From JANSWY01 sp965267245 (GTDB lineage Bacteria; Bacteroidota; Bacteroidia; Cytophagales; Cyclobacteriaceae), in NCBI GenBank assembly GCA_965267245.1, contig OZ253939.1:124001-188000 (forward strand): DNA of 64,000 nt, in the 5' to 3' direction. The notes below the pieces were generated by a model that was given only the letters and a program-made list of their open reading frames with translations, did not search any database and was not told the origin of the DNA. Of the stretch, positions 9,673 to 17,565 are shown piece by piece (the stretch's first letter is position 1; the number at the start of each line of letters is the position of its first letter). The position numbers and the translations under genes were made by a program.

Positions 9673-10260
9673 ATGCATAGTACGCTGATCAAAAACATAT
9701 GTGAACTGGTGCCTCTTTCTGAGAAAGAAGTGGAAGTAGTCTGTGATGCATTTATACCTCGTCACCTGAAGAAAAAAGAGCTTCTTTTACAAAAAGGAGA
9801 ACCTTCTAACCACATGCGTTTTGTCTCAGATGGGTGTATGAAGGTTTATTCAGTGGATGAGGACGGACAGGAACATATTTTACAATTTGGGATTTCTGGT
9901 TGGTGGGTTAATGACCTTTATGCTTTTCTTACTAACTCACCTGCTACGTTTTTCATTCAGGCTATCACTGAAAGTACTATGCTTCAGATTCATCGCGACA
10001 GACTCGACCAACTGTATGATGAAGTCCCTATGATAGATCGTTTCTTCCGCTTAAAAACTCAAAACGGATATGTTGCCCTGCAAGAGCGCACCATCCATTC
10101 CATGAGCGAATCTGCTGAGCAACGCTATACCAAATTCATCAATCGCTACCGTAACATGGAGCAGCGAATCCCTCAGTACATGATTGCCTCATATTTGGGG
10201 GTTACTCCTGAACATTTGAGTGCTATCCGAAAAAAGATGAGTACCCAAAACCTTTCTTAA
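9673..10260 (+). CDS. Crp/Fnr-family transcriptional regulator
   Basis: A 195-residue cytoplasmic protein with an N-terminal cyclic-nucleotide-binding-like beta-barrel (about residues 20-120; LLLQKGEPSNHMRFVSDGCMKVY) and a C-terminal winged helix with the recognition-helix segment IASYLGVTPEHLSAIRKK. This is the short Crp-like family that is abundant in Bacteroidota. It lacks the Arg/Ser phosphate-binding signature of true cAMP receptors, so its ligand is unknown. It lies 60 bases upstream of a four-gene operon in the same direction, which is its likeliest target. Confidence 0.85.
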   Translation: MHSTLIKNICELVPLSEKEVEVVCDAFIPRHLKKKELLLQKGEPSNHMRFVSDGCMKVYSVDEDGQEHILQFGISGWWVNDLYAFLTNSPATFFIQAITESTMLQIHRDRLDQLYDEVPMIDRFFRLKTQNGYVALQERTIHSMSESAEQRYTKFINRYRNMEQRIPQYMIASYLGVTPEHLSAIRKKMSTQNLS

Positions 10261-10320
10261 GATACCTTAATGCTTTCGCTTGCCCTGGCTTGAAACTTTG
10301 TAATCAAAAAAGTTAAAGCT

Positions 10321-11292
10321 ATGAAAGCAACATTTTTATCTACATTGTTTATCCTCACATTAGCTGTCCAGGGACAGCACAAAGAGGTAGTTGGTATAAG
10401 CCCATGGGGACAGGAAGATGAAATCGGAACCCTGAACCTAATGACCGAAACATCACAGCTTCGAATACTCTCAAAAATTAAAACTGGCAAGACGTATGAT
10501 CTCAGTGTCGAATACTTTGTTGGCATGCCTAGTTTTCATGCTTTAGGAGATCCCGGCTATCAGTATTGGCTGACACATACCCCTCATGGAACAATCGTTG
10601 ACAATCCGAATGGAATGGGTGAGGTGATGAATCATAAGGTAAGTTACACAGGGGATGCGATCTCCATGTACACACACATGGGTACACACATTGATGCACT
10701 CAACCATTTTGGGCTTAACGGAAAAATCTGGAATGGATTCACTCCAGATGAACATCTGGGAGACAAAGGATGGAAAAAGACCGGTGCGGAGACAATACCT
10801 CCCATCATCGCACGTGGGGTGATGATCGATGTGAAATCATTCAAAGGAACACTTCCGGCGAACTATCGGATTACTGCTAAAGATCTACAGCATACGCTTA
10901 AAAAACAGCAAGTTGGATTGGAGCCTGGTAATGTTGTTGTTATCCGCACTGGTCAGGCTGAGTTTTATCAGGATGCCGATCACTATCTCGACGACTATCC
11001 TGGTATCAGCCTTGATGCAGTAAAATGGCTTATTGAAGATCAAGGGATAATGCTCCTTGGAGCAGACAACCTAAGCTTTGAAGCTTTCCCACCTGAACGA
11101 GAAGATAACTGGGTACCTGTACACACCTATCTGTTGGCTGAAAAGGGCGTGATGTTCATCGAGCAAATGTACCTGGAGGAGCTGGCCAATGATGAGGTGT
11201 ACGAGTTTGCATTCATCGCAGCTTCTTTGAAGCTGAAAGGGGCAAGTGGCTCCCCTATGCGACCATTAGCCATTCCAATCAACTCAAAATAG
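10321..11292 (+). CDS. Cyclase-family (kynurenine formamidase-like) metal-dependent hydrolase, exported
   Basis: The 323-residue product has a signal peptide (about residues 1-19, ending VQGQ) and the diagnostic metal-binding motif HMGTHIDALNHF (about 118-129) of the cyclase/arylformamidase family. Members hydrolyse amide or lactone bonds, for example N-formylkynurenine. The export signal and the longer length suggest a small-molecule hydrolase of the periplasm, not the classical KynB. It is first in a tight operon: the next gene starts 5 bases after its stop. Confidence 0.85.
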   Translation: MKATFLSTLFILTLAVQGQHKEVVGISPWGQEDEIGTLNLMTETSQLRILSKIKTGKTYDLSVEYFVGMPSFHALGDPGYQYWLTHTPHGTIVDNPNGMGEVMNHKVSYTGDAISMYTHMGTHIDALNHFGLNGKIWNGFTPDEHLGDKGWKKTGAETIPPIIARGVMIDVKSFKGTLPANYRITAKDLQHTLKKQQVGLEPGNVVVIRTGQAEFYQDADHYLDDYPGISLDAVKWLIEDQGIMLLGADNLSFEAFPPEREDNWVPVHTYLLAEKGVMFIEQMYLEELANDEVYEFAFIAASLKLKGASGSPMRPLAIPINSK

Positions 11293-11297
11293 AAAAG

Positions 11298-11744
11298 ATG
11301 AACAATCCAACATTGCTTTTTCTCTCATTTTCGGTAGGAATTATGGTAGTGATCCAGGGGGGGATAAACGCCCGACTTGGCATCCTTCTAAACAATTCAC
11401 TGCTGGCGACTTCTACTGCACTGACTATGGGTGCAAGCTTCACACTAATAGCGGTACTGATCACTGTTCGGCAGTTTCCAAGCATGTATCAACTGAGGGA
11501 GATTCCAATATACATGTGGGTAACCGGTGGGTTGCTGAGCTTCCTGGCAGTAACGCTTTTTTACTATATCATACCACGAATAGGGATTTCTACTGCTGTG
11601 ACTTTTGGTCTGGCCGGGCAGCTCATATTCGCTGCGATTGCCGGACATTTTGGGTGGTTCAATATGCCACTGGAGCCCATTTCTATGAAGAAGATTGTGG
11701 GATTGATCGTGATGATCGCAGGTGTTTTTCTAATCAAATCATAA
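11298..11744 (+). CDS. DMT-family transporter (YdcZ/DUF606-like)
   Basis: A 148-residue hydrophobic protein with about five membrane helices, beginning LLFLSFSVGIMVVIQGGINARLG, which matches the start of DUF606 half-size drug/metabolite transporters. These probably act as dimers to export small molecules; the substrate is unknown. It is the second gene of the operon, one base before the acetyltransferase. Confidence 0.75.
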   Translation: MNNPTLLFLSFSVGIMVVIQGGINARLGILLNNSLLATSTALTMGASFTLIAVLITVRQFPSMYQLREIPIYMWVTGGLLSFLAVTLFYYIIPRIGISTAVTFGLAGQLIFAAIAGHFGWFNMPLEPISMKKIVGLIVMIAGVFLIKS

Positions 11745-11745
11745 C

Positions 11746-12474
11746 ATGGATTTAATCAAATCAAATATAAATAATCTGACTGCTCTCTGGAAGGTAGGAG
11801 GTCAGCTCGCCGGTCAATATATTGAAGAGTCCGGCTATCGATTAAGCATTTCTGAACGCGGTGAATGGCCGAACAAACTGTGGTTCGCAAAAGCAATGAA
11901 CGAGCGGACAATCATGGATATTCAACTTAAATGGAACCTGGATAAAGTATCACTTCCTGTTTGGGGTGGGGAAATTGAAAAGCAAGAATTAATGCTTAAA
12001 ACCAGAGGGTTTGAAGAAAAACTAACCCAGGTAGCTATGTCAATGAATCTTTCAAATGTTCCAGACTATGTGGCGCGTCTGGTTATTCAAAAGGTAACTA
12101 GTAAACCAATGGCTAAAACATGGTCAAAGTTATTTCAAGATGCCTTTGGATATGAGATAAATGCCGATACTGTTTACAAAACCATGAATTCCATTGAGTA
12201 CTTTATCGGCAAGCATGATGGACTTCCTGTTGGTACTGCAATACTCTTTGTGGATGAGCGAGGAATAGCTGGAATCCACTCCATGGGTGTAATTCCCTCT
12301 CAACGCAGGAAAGGCTATGCGGAAGAATTACTTATTCACATGCTAAATATCGGACGATTTAAAGGAGCGGAACTTGCTACTCTTCAAGCCTCGAATATGG
12401 GAAAAGACTTGTATCTGAAAACAGGTTTTCAAGAGGATTTTATTATTAAAACATTTATTAAATATAAAAACTAG
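11746..12474 (+). CDS. GNAT-family N-acetyltransferase
   Basis: The 242-residue protein has an acetyl-CoA-binding GNAT core in its C-terminal half. Conserved elements are VGTAILFVDERGIAGIHSMGV followed by the pyrophosphate loop QRRKGYAEEL (about residues 185-194) and a final NMGKDLYLKTGF strand-helix. The N-terminal half is divergent and probably gives the substrate pocket. It acetylates an amine of unknown identity. It is in an operon with a hydrolase, an exporter and a nitroreductase. Confidence 0.8.
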   Translation: MDLIKSNINNLTALWKVGGQLAGQYIEESGYRLSISERGEWPNKLWFAKAMNERTIMDIQLKWNLDKVSLPVWGGEIEKQELMLKTRGFEEKLTQVAMSMNLSNVPDYVARLVIQKVTSKPMAKTWSKLFQDAFGYEINADTVYKTMNSIEYFIGKHDGLPVGTAILFVDERGIAGIHSMGVIPSQRRKGYAEELLIHMLNIGRFKGAELATLQASNMGKDLYLKTGFQEDFIIKTFIKYKN

Positions 12475-12481
12475 AGGACGA

Positions 12482-13114
12482 ATGAATTTATTAGACAAAC
12501 TAAACTGGCGATATGCCACTAAGATCTTTGATTCTTCAAGAAAGGTATCAGAGAAAGATATAGACTTTCTAAAGGAAGCAATCCGACTCTCGGTCTCTTC
12601 CTACGGGTTACAGATGTACAAAGTACTGATTATTGAAAACCCTGAGATAAGAGAAGAGCTGCGAAAAGCTTCGTGGGATCAAGCTCAAATCACAGATGCT
12701 TCCCACCTGTTTATATTTTGTAACTACACTGCAAACCATGATCAGCATGTAGATGATTATATTCAACTAATTACAGATACACATGGGACTGTGGACACAA
12801 AAGCATTAAAAAAATATGGTGAGTTTATTAAATCAGATATTGCAAATAAAACATCGGTAGAGCGGAAAAACTGGGCAGAAAAGCAGACCTATCTGGCGCT
12901 GAACAATCTGATTGTAGCATGTGCGGACCGACAAATAGATGCTTGTCCGATGGAAGGATTCGATAAACAAGCATACAATCGCATTCTGGGGCTGGATGAA
13001 TTAGAGATGAATGCCTCGGTGATTGCTCCGGTAGGTTATCGTTCTAAGGAAGACGAGACGCAAGCACGCAAGAAAGTTAGAAAGCCCATGGACCAACTTT
13101 TCGAATTAGCCTAA
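12482..13114 (+). CDS. NAD(P)H-dependent nitroreductase-family oxidoreductase
   Basis: The 210-residue protein matches the FMN-dependent NfsB/NfnB nitroreductase family. It opens with the FMN-binding segment LNWRYATKIFD (Arg10 region), has SVSSYGLQMYKVLII near residue 40, and ends with the IAPVGYRSKEDE loop. Such enzymes reduce nitro groups, quinones or flavins with NAD(P)H in the cytoplasm. It is the last gene of the cyclase-DMT-GNAT operon, 7 bases after the acetyltransferase. The set looks like a detoxification or small-molecule modification unit. Confidence 0.85.
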   Translation: MNLLDKLNWRYATKIFDSSRKVSEKDIDFLKEAIRLSVSSYGLQMYKVLIIENPEIREELRKASWDQAQITDASHLFIFCNYTANHDQHVDDYIQLITDTHGTVDTKALKKYGEFIKSDIANKTSVERKNWAEKQTYLALNNLIVACADRQIDACPMEGFDKQAYNRILGLDELEMNASVIAPVGYRSKEDETQARKKVRKPMDQLFELA

Positions 13115-13218
13115 ATTTTTTGTGATGGAGTCCAACAATAAAAAAGGCACGACTGACAGGTATGCTATACCCATCTCGGCTAAACCATAAAACACCCACT
13201 CTGGTCTTAGGTTAAGCA

Positions 13219-13282
13219 GCGAGATGCTAAGACAAGAAAGATGCAAGGATTTCGGATTTCGAGTTTCGGATTTTACTTCACA
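13219..13282. repeat. Intergenic repeat words and heptad repeat
   Basis: 13219-13240 (GCGAGATGCTAAGACAAGAA and 2 further bases) matches 17-38 with few changes. It is followed at 13247-13274 by a degenerate 7-base tandem repeat (GGATTTC, GGATTTC, GAGTTTC, GGATTTT). The same heptad type recurs near 30055 and 30745. No gene is affected. Confidence 0.5.
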
Positions 13283-13775
13283 TTTCTCCCTTAGACGCCA
13301 CCGGTCTATAAAAATACAACTTCCCGCCAGTGATTCTATCCAGTTGTAGGTTGTTGACTCCCACTTTCTTACCCCATTCACCTGTGTTTTGATGGGCTAT
13401 TTCATAGTCACCTGGTCCATTGACATTGTAAACAATGGCAGTGTGATCCGGCATGCCCAGTGACCTTTCAAAGGTTCTGTTGCCTTCGGTCCATTTCATT
13501 CTCACCTTTTTAAACTGAATAAGGTCTCCAGGTATGATTTCATCCTTTTTGGGGTTCAGCTCTTTTCCATAGATCATGGCCGTCTTGAGTGAACTCCTGT
13601 CAAAATAGGCATTGGCATGTTCCAAAGCCCCTGCAGCTAGGTCCCAGCATTCCCCTCGGCTTACCTTTTTGGCCATGTTTTGGTTGACAAACTCTATGAC
13701 CTTTGCATTGAGGTCAGGTTGCTGAATGGGGGAGAATGTGAAGGATAGGAGAAGGATTATGAGTGTGGTTTTCAT
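13278..13775 (-). CDS. Exported papain-like (NlpC/P60 or CHAP-like) cysteine-protease-fold protein
   Basis: The 165-residue protein has a signal peptide (about residues 1-19). Cys43 in RGECWD heads a helix, and His111 in MPDHTAIV sits on a strand, the order expected for the catalytic Cys and His of papain-like folds. The PGDLIQFKKV segment matches the loop between them in CHAP/NlpC-type domains. Such enzymes cut peptidoglycan or amide bonds, but the family here is remote and the substrate unknown. It is divergent from the metallopeptidase-like gene to its right. Confidence 0.6.
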   Translation of the reverse strand: MKTTLIILLLSFTFSPIQQPDLNAKVIEFVNQNMAKKVSRGECWDLAAGALEHANAYFDRSSLKTAMIYGKELNPKKDEIIPGDLIQFKKVRMKWTEGNRTFERSLGMPDHTAIVYNVNGPGDYEIAHQNTGEWGKKVGVNNLQLDRITGGKLYFYRPVASKGEM

Positions 13776-13840
13776 GGGTATTTAGTTTGAATTAGATACG
13801 TAAAAGCTGGTAAGAAAGGTGCATTGAGATAAAAGGTGAA
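13738..13840. repeat. Direct repeat copy 1, start region of the papain-fold gene
   Basis: This segment covers the first codons and upstream region of the 13278-13775 gene. A decayed copy lies at 15058-15155, sharing GTGAAGGATAGGAG and TTAGATACGTAAAAG with further alignable sequence between. The two copies flank the metallopeptidase-like gene in the same orientation. Confidence 0.6.
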
Positions 13841-13886
13841 ATGACATTGGTATGGTTATTGCCTCTTTTTGTCAAACATTATTGAC

Positions 13887-14987
13887 ATGAAAACAATCAT
13901 ATCCGCCTCATTATTCATGTTTAGCCAGATCCTGTTTTCGCAAGACACTACCAGTAGTAACAAGATAAGACCTCTGAGCCAGTTTACGGGATACTACCAT
14001 GTAGGTGTCAGTCCAAACAAACCGTTTTTCTATAGCCGGTGGTATCTAAAGGATAGTGCTTTGTATACCATCTATGATTCTGACATTGATAGAGAATTTG
14101 AGCCTTACTCTAATGGGAAGCTGAACCATAATGTGGTCTACAGTGAAAGCGATCTTCCTGCTATCAATGAAAATGATACTACTTACTATGTTGTTTTGAA
14201 ATTTAAGGAGGAACAATTAGAGCAATTTAAAGTCATACGGCCCAGAAATGAATGGCCCACTGATCTCTACGGATATCGGATTCCCGCATTAGATGAGCTG
14301 GCTATCAATGCAGAAGAGCAAATGACTGAAGAATTGCTCACGGCTAATTTCCAATTTGTATACAGTAAACATGATGAGTCGTTCGTGAAAAAGTTCTCAT
14401 CAAAGATTGAATCTACTTACCGGGAATTGCTGGATGAATTTGAGATGGAATCTATACCGGTTACCACCTACAAGTTTTATCCTGATCTTAAGTCTTACCA
14501 TAATGGCGTACTAACTCCAGAAGCACCCGAATGGCAAAAAGGAAGAGTATGGACAGCAAACGAGATAAAATTGGTGTCACCTACCTATCTTGAAACTGAG
14601 AAGAATGAACCTATCTCTGATGATTTGCTCATACATGAGTTTATTCACATCATCCATTGGAATAAAGCAGGTGATCCTAATGATATACCCAAATGGCTAT
14701 GGGAGGGTGTTGCACTTTACAAAGGTTGTTGTGCATGGGAACAAATTGACCAACTTGAGTACTTAAAGAAAAGCAAGATTCCATCCCTTAAAAATATCAA
14801 CAGGAAATCCGAATATCAATATCAATTGGGGTATTACCTGGTAGAGTTTGTAGTGGTGAATTGGGGATGGGAGAAGGTTATTGACTTAATGACAGCTAAT
14901 GGTAATATTCAGAAAACGCTTGGATTTTCGGAAAAGGCATTTGAAAAAGCGTTTTATGCTTATCTGGAGAATGCATATTTGAATTAG
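13887..14987 (+). CDS. Exported putative zinc metallopeptidase (HExxH)
   Basis: A 366-residue protein with a signal peptide (about residues 1-18). The start at 13887 (MKTIISASLF) fits it better than the in-frame ATG at 13869. The zinc motif HEFIH is at residues 250-254, with Glu273 in LWEGVALY 19 residues later; this matches the gluzincin arrangement of peptidase MA-like domains. The N-terminal half is a separate domain without recognised family. It would act outside the cytoplasm on an unknown peptide substrate. It stands alone and is flanked by direct repeats. Confidence 0.65.
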   Translation: MKTIISASLFMFSQILFSQDTTSSNKIRPLSQFTGYYHVGVSPNKPFFYSRWYLKDSALYTIYDSDIDREFEPYSNGKLNHNVVYSESDLPAINENDTTYYVVLKFKEEQLEQFKVIRPRNEWPTDLYGYRIPALDELAINAEEQMTEELLTANFQFVYSKHDESFVKKFSSKIESTYRELLDEFEMESIPVTTYKFYPDLKSYHNGVLTPEAPEWQKGRVWTANEIKLVSPTYLETEKNEPISDDLLIHEFIHIIHWNKAGDPNDIPKWLWEGVALYKGCCAWEQIDQLEYLKKSKIPSLKNINRKSEYQYQLGYYLVEFVVVNWGWEKVIDLMTANGNIQKTLGFSEKAFEKAFYAYLENAYLN

Positions 14988-15057
14988 TCATATAGTATTG
15001 TTAATGATTGTATTCATAAATTGTATATGATTGTTGAAGCATTCTGGAGGGAAGAAG

Positions 15058-15155
15058 GTGAAGGATAGGAGGGGAGTCTTAGTGTAGGTTTCAAGTTTTA
15101 GTTTGAGTGTTAGATACGTAAAAGGTGAGTTAAATGGTGCACTGAATTAATTAGG
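15058..15155. pseudogene. Decayed duplicate of the start region of the papain-fold gene
   Basis: This sequence aligns to 13738-13840 with small gaps. On the minus strand it would encode a degraded version of the signal-peptide start (start codon region changed to TTG), and the rest of the gene is missing. The 299-base gap 14988-15286 contains nothing else that I recognise apart from upstream sequence of the AraC gene. Confidence 0.5.
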
Positions 15156-15286
15156 TAATTGCAGACGCATAAGGTACTTGGTGTATTTCTAATATGTACA
15201 ACATGTTTAATGATTTGATGTCTTTCATAATTCAATTGTAAATTCCGATCAAATCCAACTCTTTTTCAATATGATCAAAGGATGAA

Positions 15287-16183
15287 ATGTTACTCAGAGA
15301 ATTTGCACCCCAGCATATTTTAGACAGACTTGTCAATAAGGATACCACTTCAAATCAAATAGAATGGAGTAATTTGTCTGTTGAGGCCACAGTGGGTTGT
15401 TTTTATAAAAGAGTACCTGAAACGAGCCTAACCATATTGACTAATGATAAAGGCACAGCTCACATCAAGGTGGACGGAAAAGACTTAAAACTATGTAATT
15501 CCACCTATGTAATACTCAATCCGTTTCAAACGCTGGAATACACCATTGATGCTGTGCCCGAGACCGTTAAAACCCTGAATTTTCATTTCAACTTTAGCTT
15601 CTCCCAAAGTGCTTTTCAGGATTTAGAGAGTATGCTGGAAGATCCGGAGACTTCACACATGGGTTTTCCGGTTTTTCATAATGAGCTACTCTACAAAAAC
15701 AAGTCGGTTCAAAAGCTTCTCAATCAGTTGGGCTTAGAAGATGAGAGTAACCATGACTTAGTATTTAGCGAGATACTTCAACACCTGCGCTCAGTCCAGA
15801 TTAGTACCAACCATAAAATTGAGTTAATCGATTGTATAAAAAAGAGCACCAGAAAAGAATTGTTTGATAGATTAAGCCTGGCCAAAGATATGATTTATGC
15901 AGAGTATTCGGAAGAATTGTCGATCGATGAAATTTCAAGAAGAGCAATGTTATCAAAATATCATTTGATCAGATGTTTTAAAGCTTTCTATGGGTGTACA
16001 CCCTATGATATGCTGAAAACTGTAAGGCTTGAAAAATCCCGGGAATTATTAAGTGACTCAAGTTATTCGGTAGGTGAAATTGCCAGTCTCGTAGGGTTTA
16101 GGGAGTCAAATTCATTCTCCAATGCTTTTAAAACAACGTACAAAATTACTCCCAGTGCATTTAGAATTAGCAATATTGAATAG
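15287..16183 (+). CDS. AraC-family transcriptional regulator
   Basis: The 298-residue protein has an N-terminal cupin-like sensing region (about residues 20-150) and a C-terminal pair of helix-turn-helix motifs (about 195-296). The latter contain LSIDEISRRAMLSKYHLIR and the signature GEIASLVGFRESNSFSNAFK followed by ITPSAFR. It probably controls the adjacent DUF1330 gene, which starts 56 bases downstream (16240 start). The ligand is unknown. Confidence 0.85.
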   Translation: MLLREFAPQHILDRLVNKDTTSNQIEWSNLSVEATVGCFYKRVPETSLTILTNDKGTAHIKVDGKDLKLCNSTYVILNPFQTLEYTIDAVPETVKTLNFHFNFSFSQSAFQDLESMLEDPETSHMGFPVFHNELLYKNKSVQKLLNQLGLEDESNHDLVFSEILQHLRSVQISTNHKIELIDCIKKSTRKELFDRLSLAKDMIYAEYSEELSIDEISRRAMLSKYHLIRCFKAFYGCTPYDMLKTVRLEKSRELLSDSSYSVGEIASLVGFRESNSFSNAFKTTYKITPSAFRISNIE

Positions 16184-16239
16184 ATGACTTTCTGACTTCT
16201 GTTAAGACATTTGTGATGAATTTTAAAAAAATCAAATAC

Positions 16240-16539
16240 ATGTCAACAGAAATAAAACTAATTGTGGTGGCTACCATAAACAGCGATGAAATGGAAAGTT
16301 TTAATACTTACATTGAAGGGCTCACTAAATGCTATGATCAGGTGGGTGCTAAAACTGTAGTGCAATATCCCATTACACAGACTTACCTGGGCAACTTAAA
16401 TCCGGATTTTGTTTCCGTGATCTCATTTGAAAATGAAGGTGCTTTTGATAAAGTTTATAAGAGCAGCAGCTATCAGTCCTTGTTAGGTGCACGCTCCAAA
16501 GCCTTTAAATCTATTGAAGTTTATATCTCAAAGCCTTAA
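16240..16539 (+). CDS. DUF1330-like small protein
   Basis: About 99 residues from the start at 16240 (MSTEIKLIVV); an in-frame ATG at 16213 would add nine lysine-rich residues. The sequence IKLIVVATINSDEMESFNTY, the central QYPITQTYLGNLNPD and the FKSIEVYI end resemble ferredoxin-like dimeric DUF1330/EthD-type proteins. No catalytic residues are known for this group. It sits between two AraC regulators. Confidence 0.6.
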   Translation: MSTEIKLIVVATINSDEMESFNTYIEGLTKCYDQVGAKTVVQYPITQTYLGNLNPDFVSVISFENEGAFDKVYKSSSYQSLLGARSKAFKSIEVYISKP

Positions 16540-16619
16540 ACAATTTGTTAATAATGCTGGTGTTATGGAGGGAAGTAGCATTTTTGTAGCTTCTAGTTTA
16601 AAGAACTCAATTCTACTCC

Positions 16620-17480
16620 ATGAAGTATATTCCAGTCAGAAACATAAAAACCGAACAACCCAATGACCAATTGGGCCAGATTCGAGTTCATCGACTGGAA
16701 GTGCTTATGGAGGGGGAGGAGCTACGACACACCTTGCATCGGCATGATTTTTATTTTGTGCTTCTAATCTCCAGTGGTGGGGGAACGCATGTCATTGATT
16801 TTACCTCCTACAAGGTTCAAAACCATTCCCTATACTTCATCAGACCCGGGCAGGTACATGAGCTATCGCTAACAAAAGGAACTAAAGGTTTCCTGCTGGA
16901 ATTCTCCAGTGATTATATGCATTCAAAACACAAAAAGACCAGCTTAATGCTGCGTAGAATAGGGAGACAAAACCTTTATTCGCTCACATCAGCTGCTCAT
17001 GAAAAGATCAATCAATATTGCGAAAGCATCCTGGAAGAGATCCATTTGAAAGCCCTAAATTATCAGGATGCCCTTCGGGCTAATCTTCAACTTTTGCTGT
17101 TGGAAATTTACAGACAGGGTACACCGGAAGACAAACCGCAGAACCAAATCTCAGGATACCAACAGGAACAGCTGGATGTTTTGCTGGAACTACTAGAGAC
17201 CCATATCAGGTCAGCTAAACAGGTGAAGGACTATGCGGAAATGATGCACCTCACACCTTATCAGCTCAATCACATTACTAAATCTTTATTAGATAAAACC
17301 TGTTCTGAATTGATCTCTGATCAATTGATCCTGGAGGCAAAAAGGTTACTGATCGTTACTACCAATCAGATAAATGAAGTAGCTGACGCACTTGGATTTG
17401 GGGATTCCTCTTATTTTATCAGGTTTTTTAAGAAAGCTACAGGTTACACACCTGCTGTTTTTGTGGAGAACTTCAAATAA
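16620..17480 (+). CDS. AraC-family transcriptional regulator
   Basis: A 286-residue regulator. The N-terminal cupin sensor contains HRHDFYFVLLISSGGGTHVIDF (His41 and His43 region) and RPGQVHELSL, typical of small-molecule-sensing AraC proteins. The C-terminal double helix-turn-helix ends INEVADALGFGDSSYFIRFFKKATGYTP. It lies 85 bases upstream of an MFS exporter and likely regulates it. This arrangement is typical of inducible efflux. Confidence 0.88.
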   Translation: MKYIPVRNIKTEQPNDQLGQIRVHRLEVLMEGEELRHTLHRHDFYFVLLISSGGGTHVIDFTSYKVQNHSLYFIRPGQVHELSLTKGTKGFLLEFSSDYMHSKHKKTSLMLRRIGRQNLYSLTSAAHEKINQYCESILEEIHLKALNYQDALRANLQLLLLEIYRQGTPEDKPQNQISGYQQEQLDVLLELLETHIRSAKQVKDYAEMMHLTPYQLNHITKSLLDKTCSELISDQLILEAKRLLIVTTNQINEVADALGFGDSSYFIRFFKKATGYTPAVFVENFK

Positions 17481-17565
17481 GTACTATACAACTGCACATT
17501 TGTCCTGCAATTGGCCAATCTGATAAACACACTTTTGCAAAGTGAGATTTTAAATAAACCCATTT

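Noticed and set aside
11516..11755. Open frame of 79 codons within the DMT transporter gene
   Set aside because: A shadow frame; the main frame has clear membrane helices and operon spacing.
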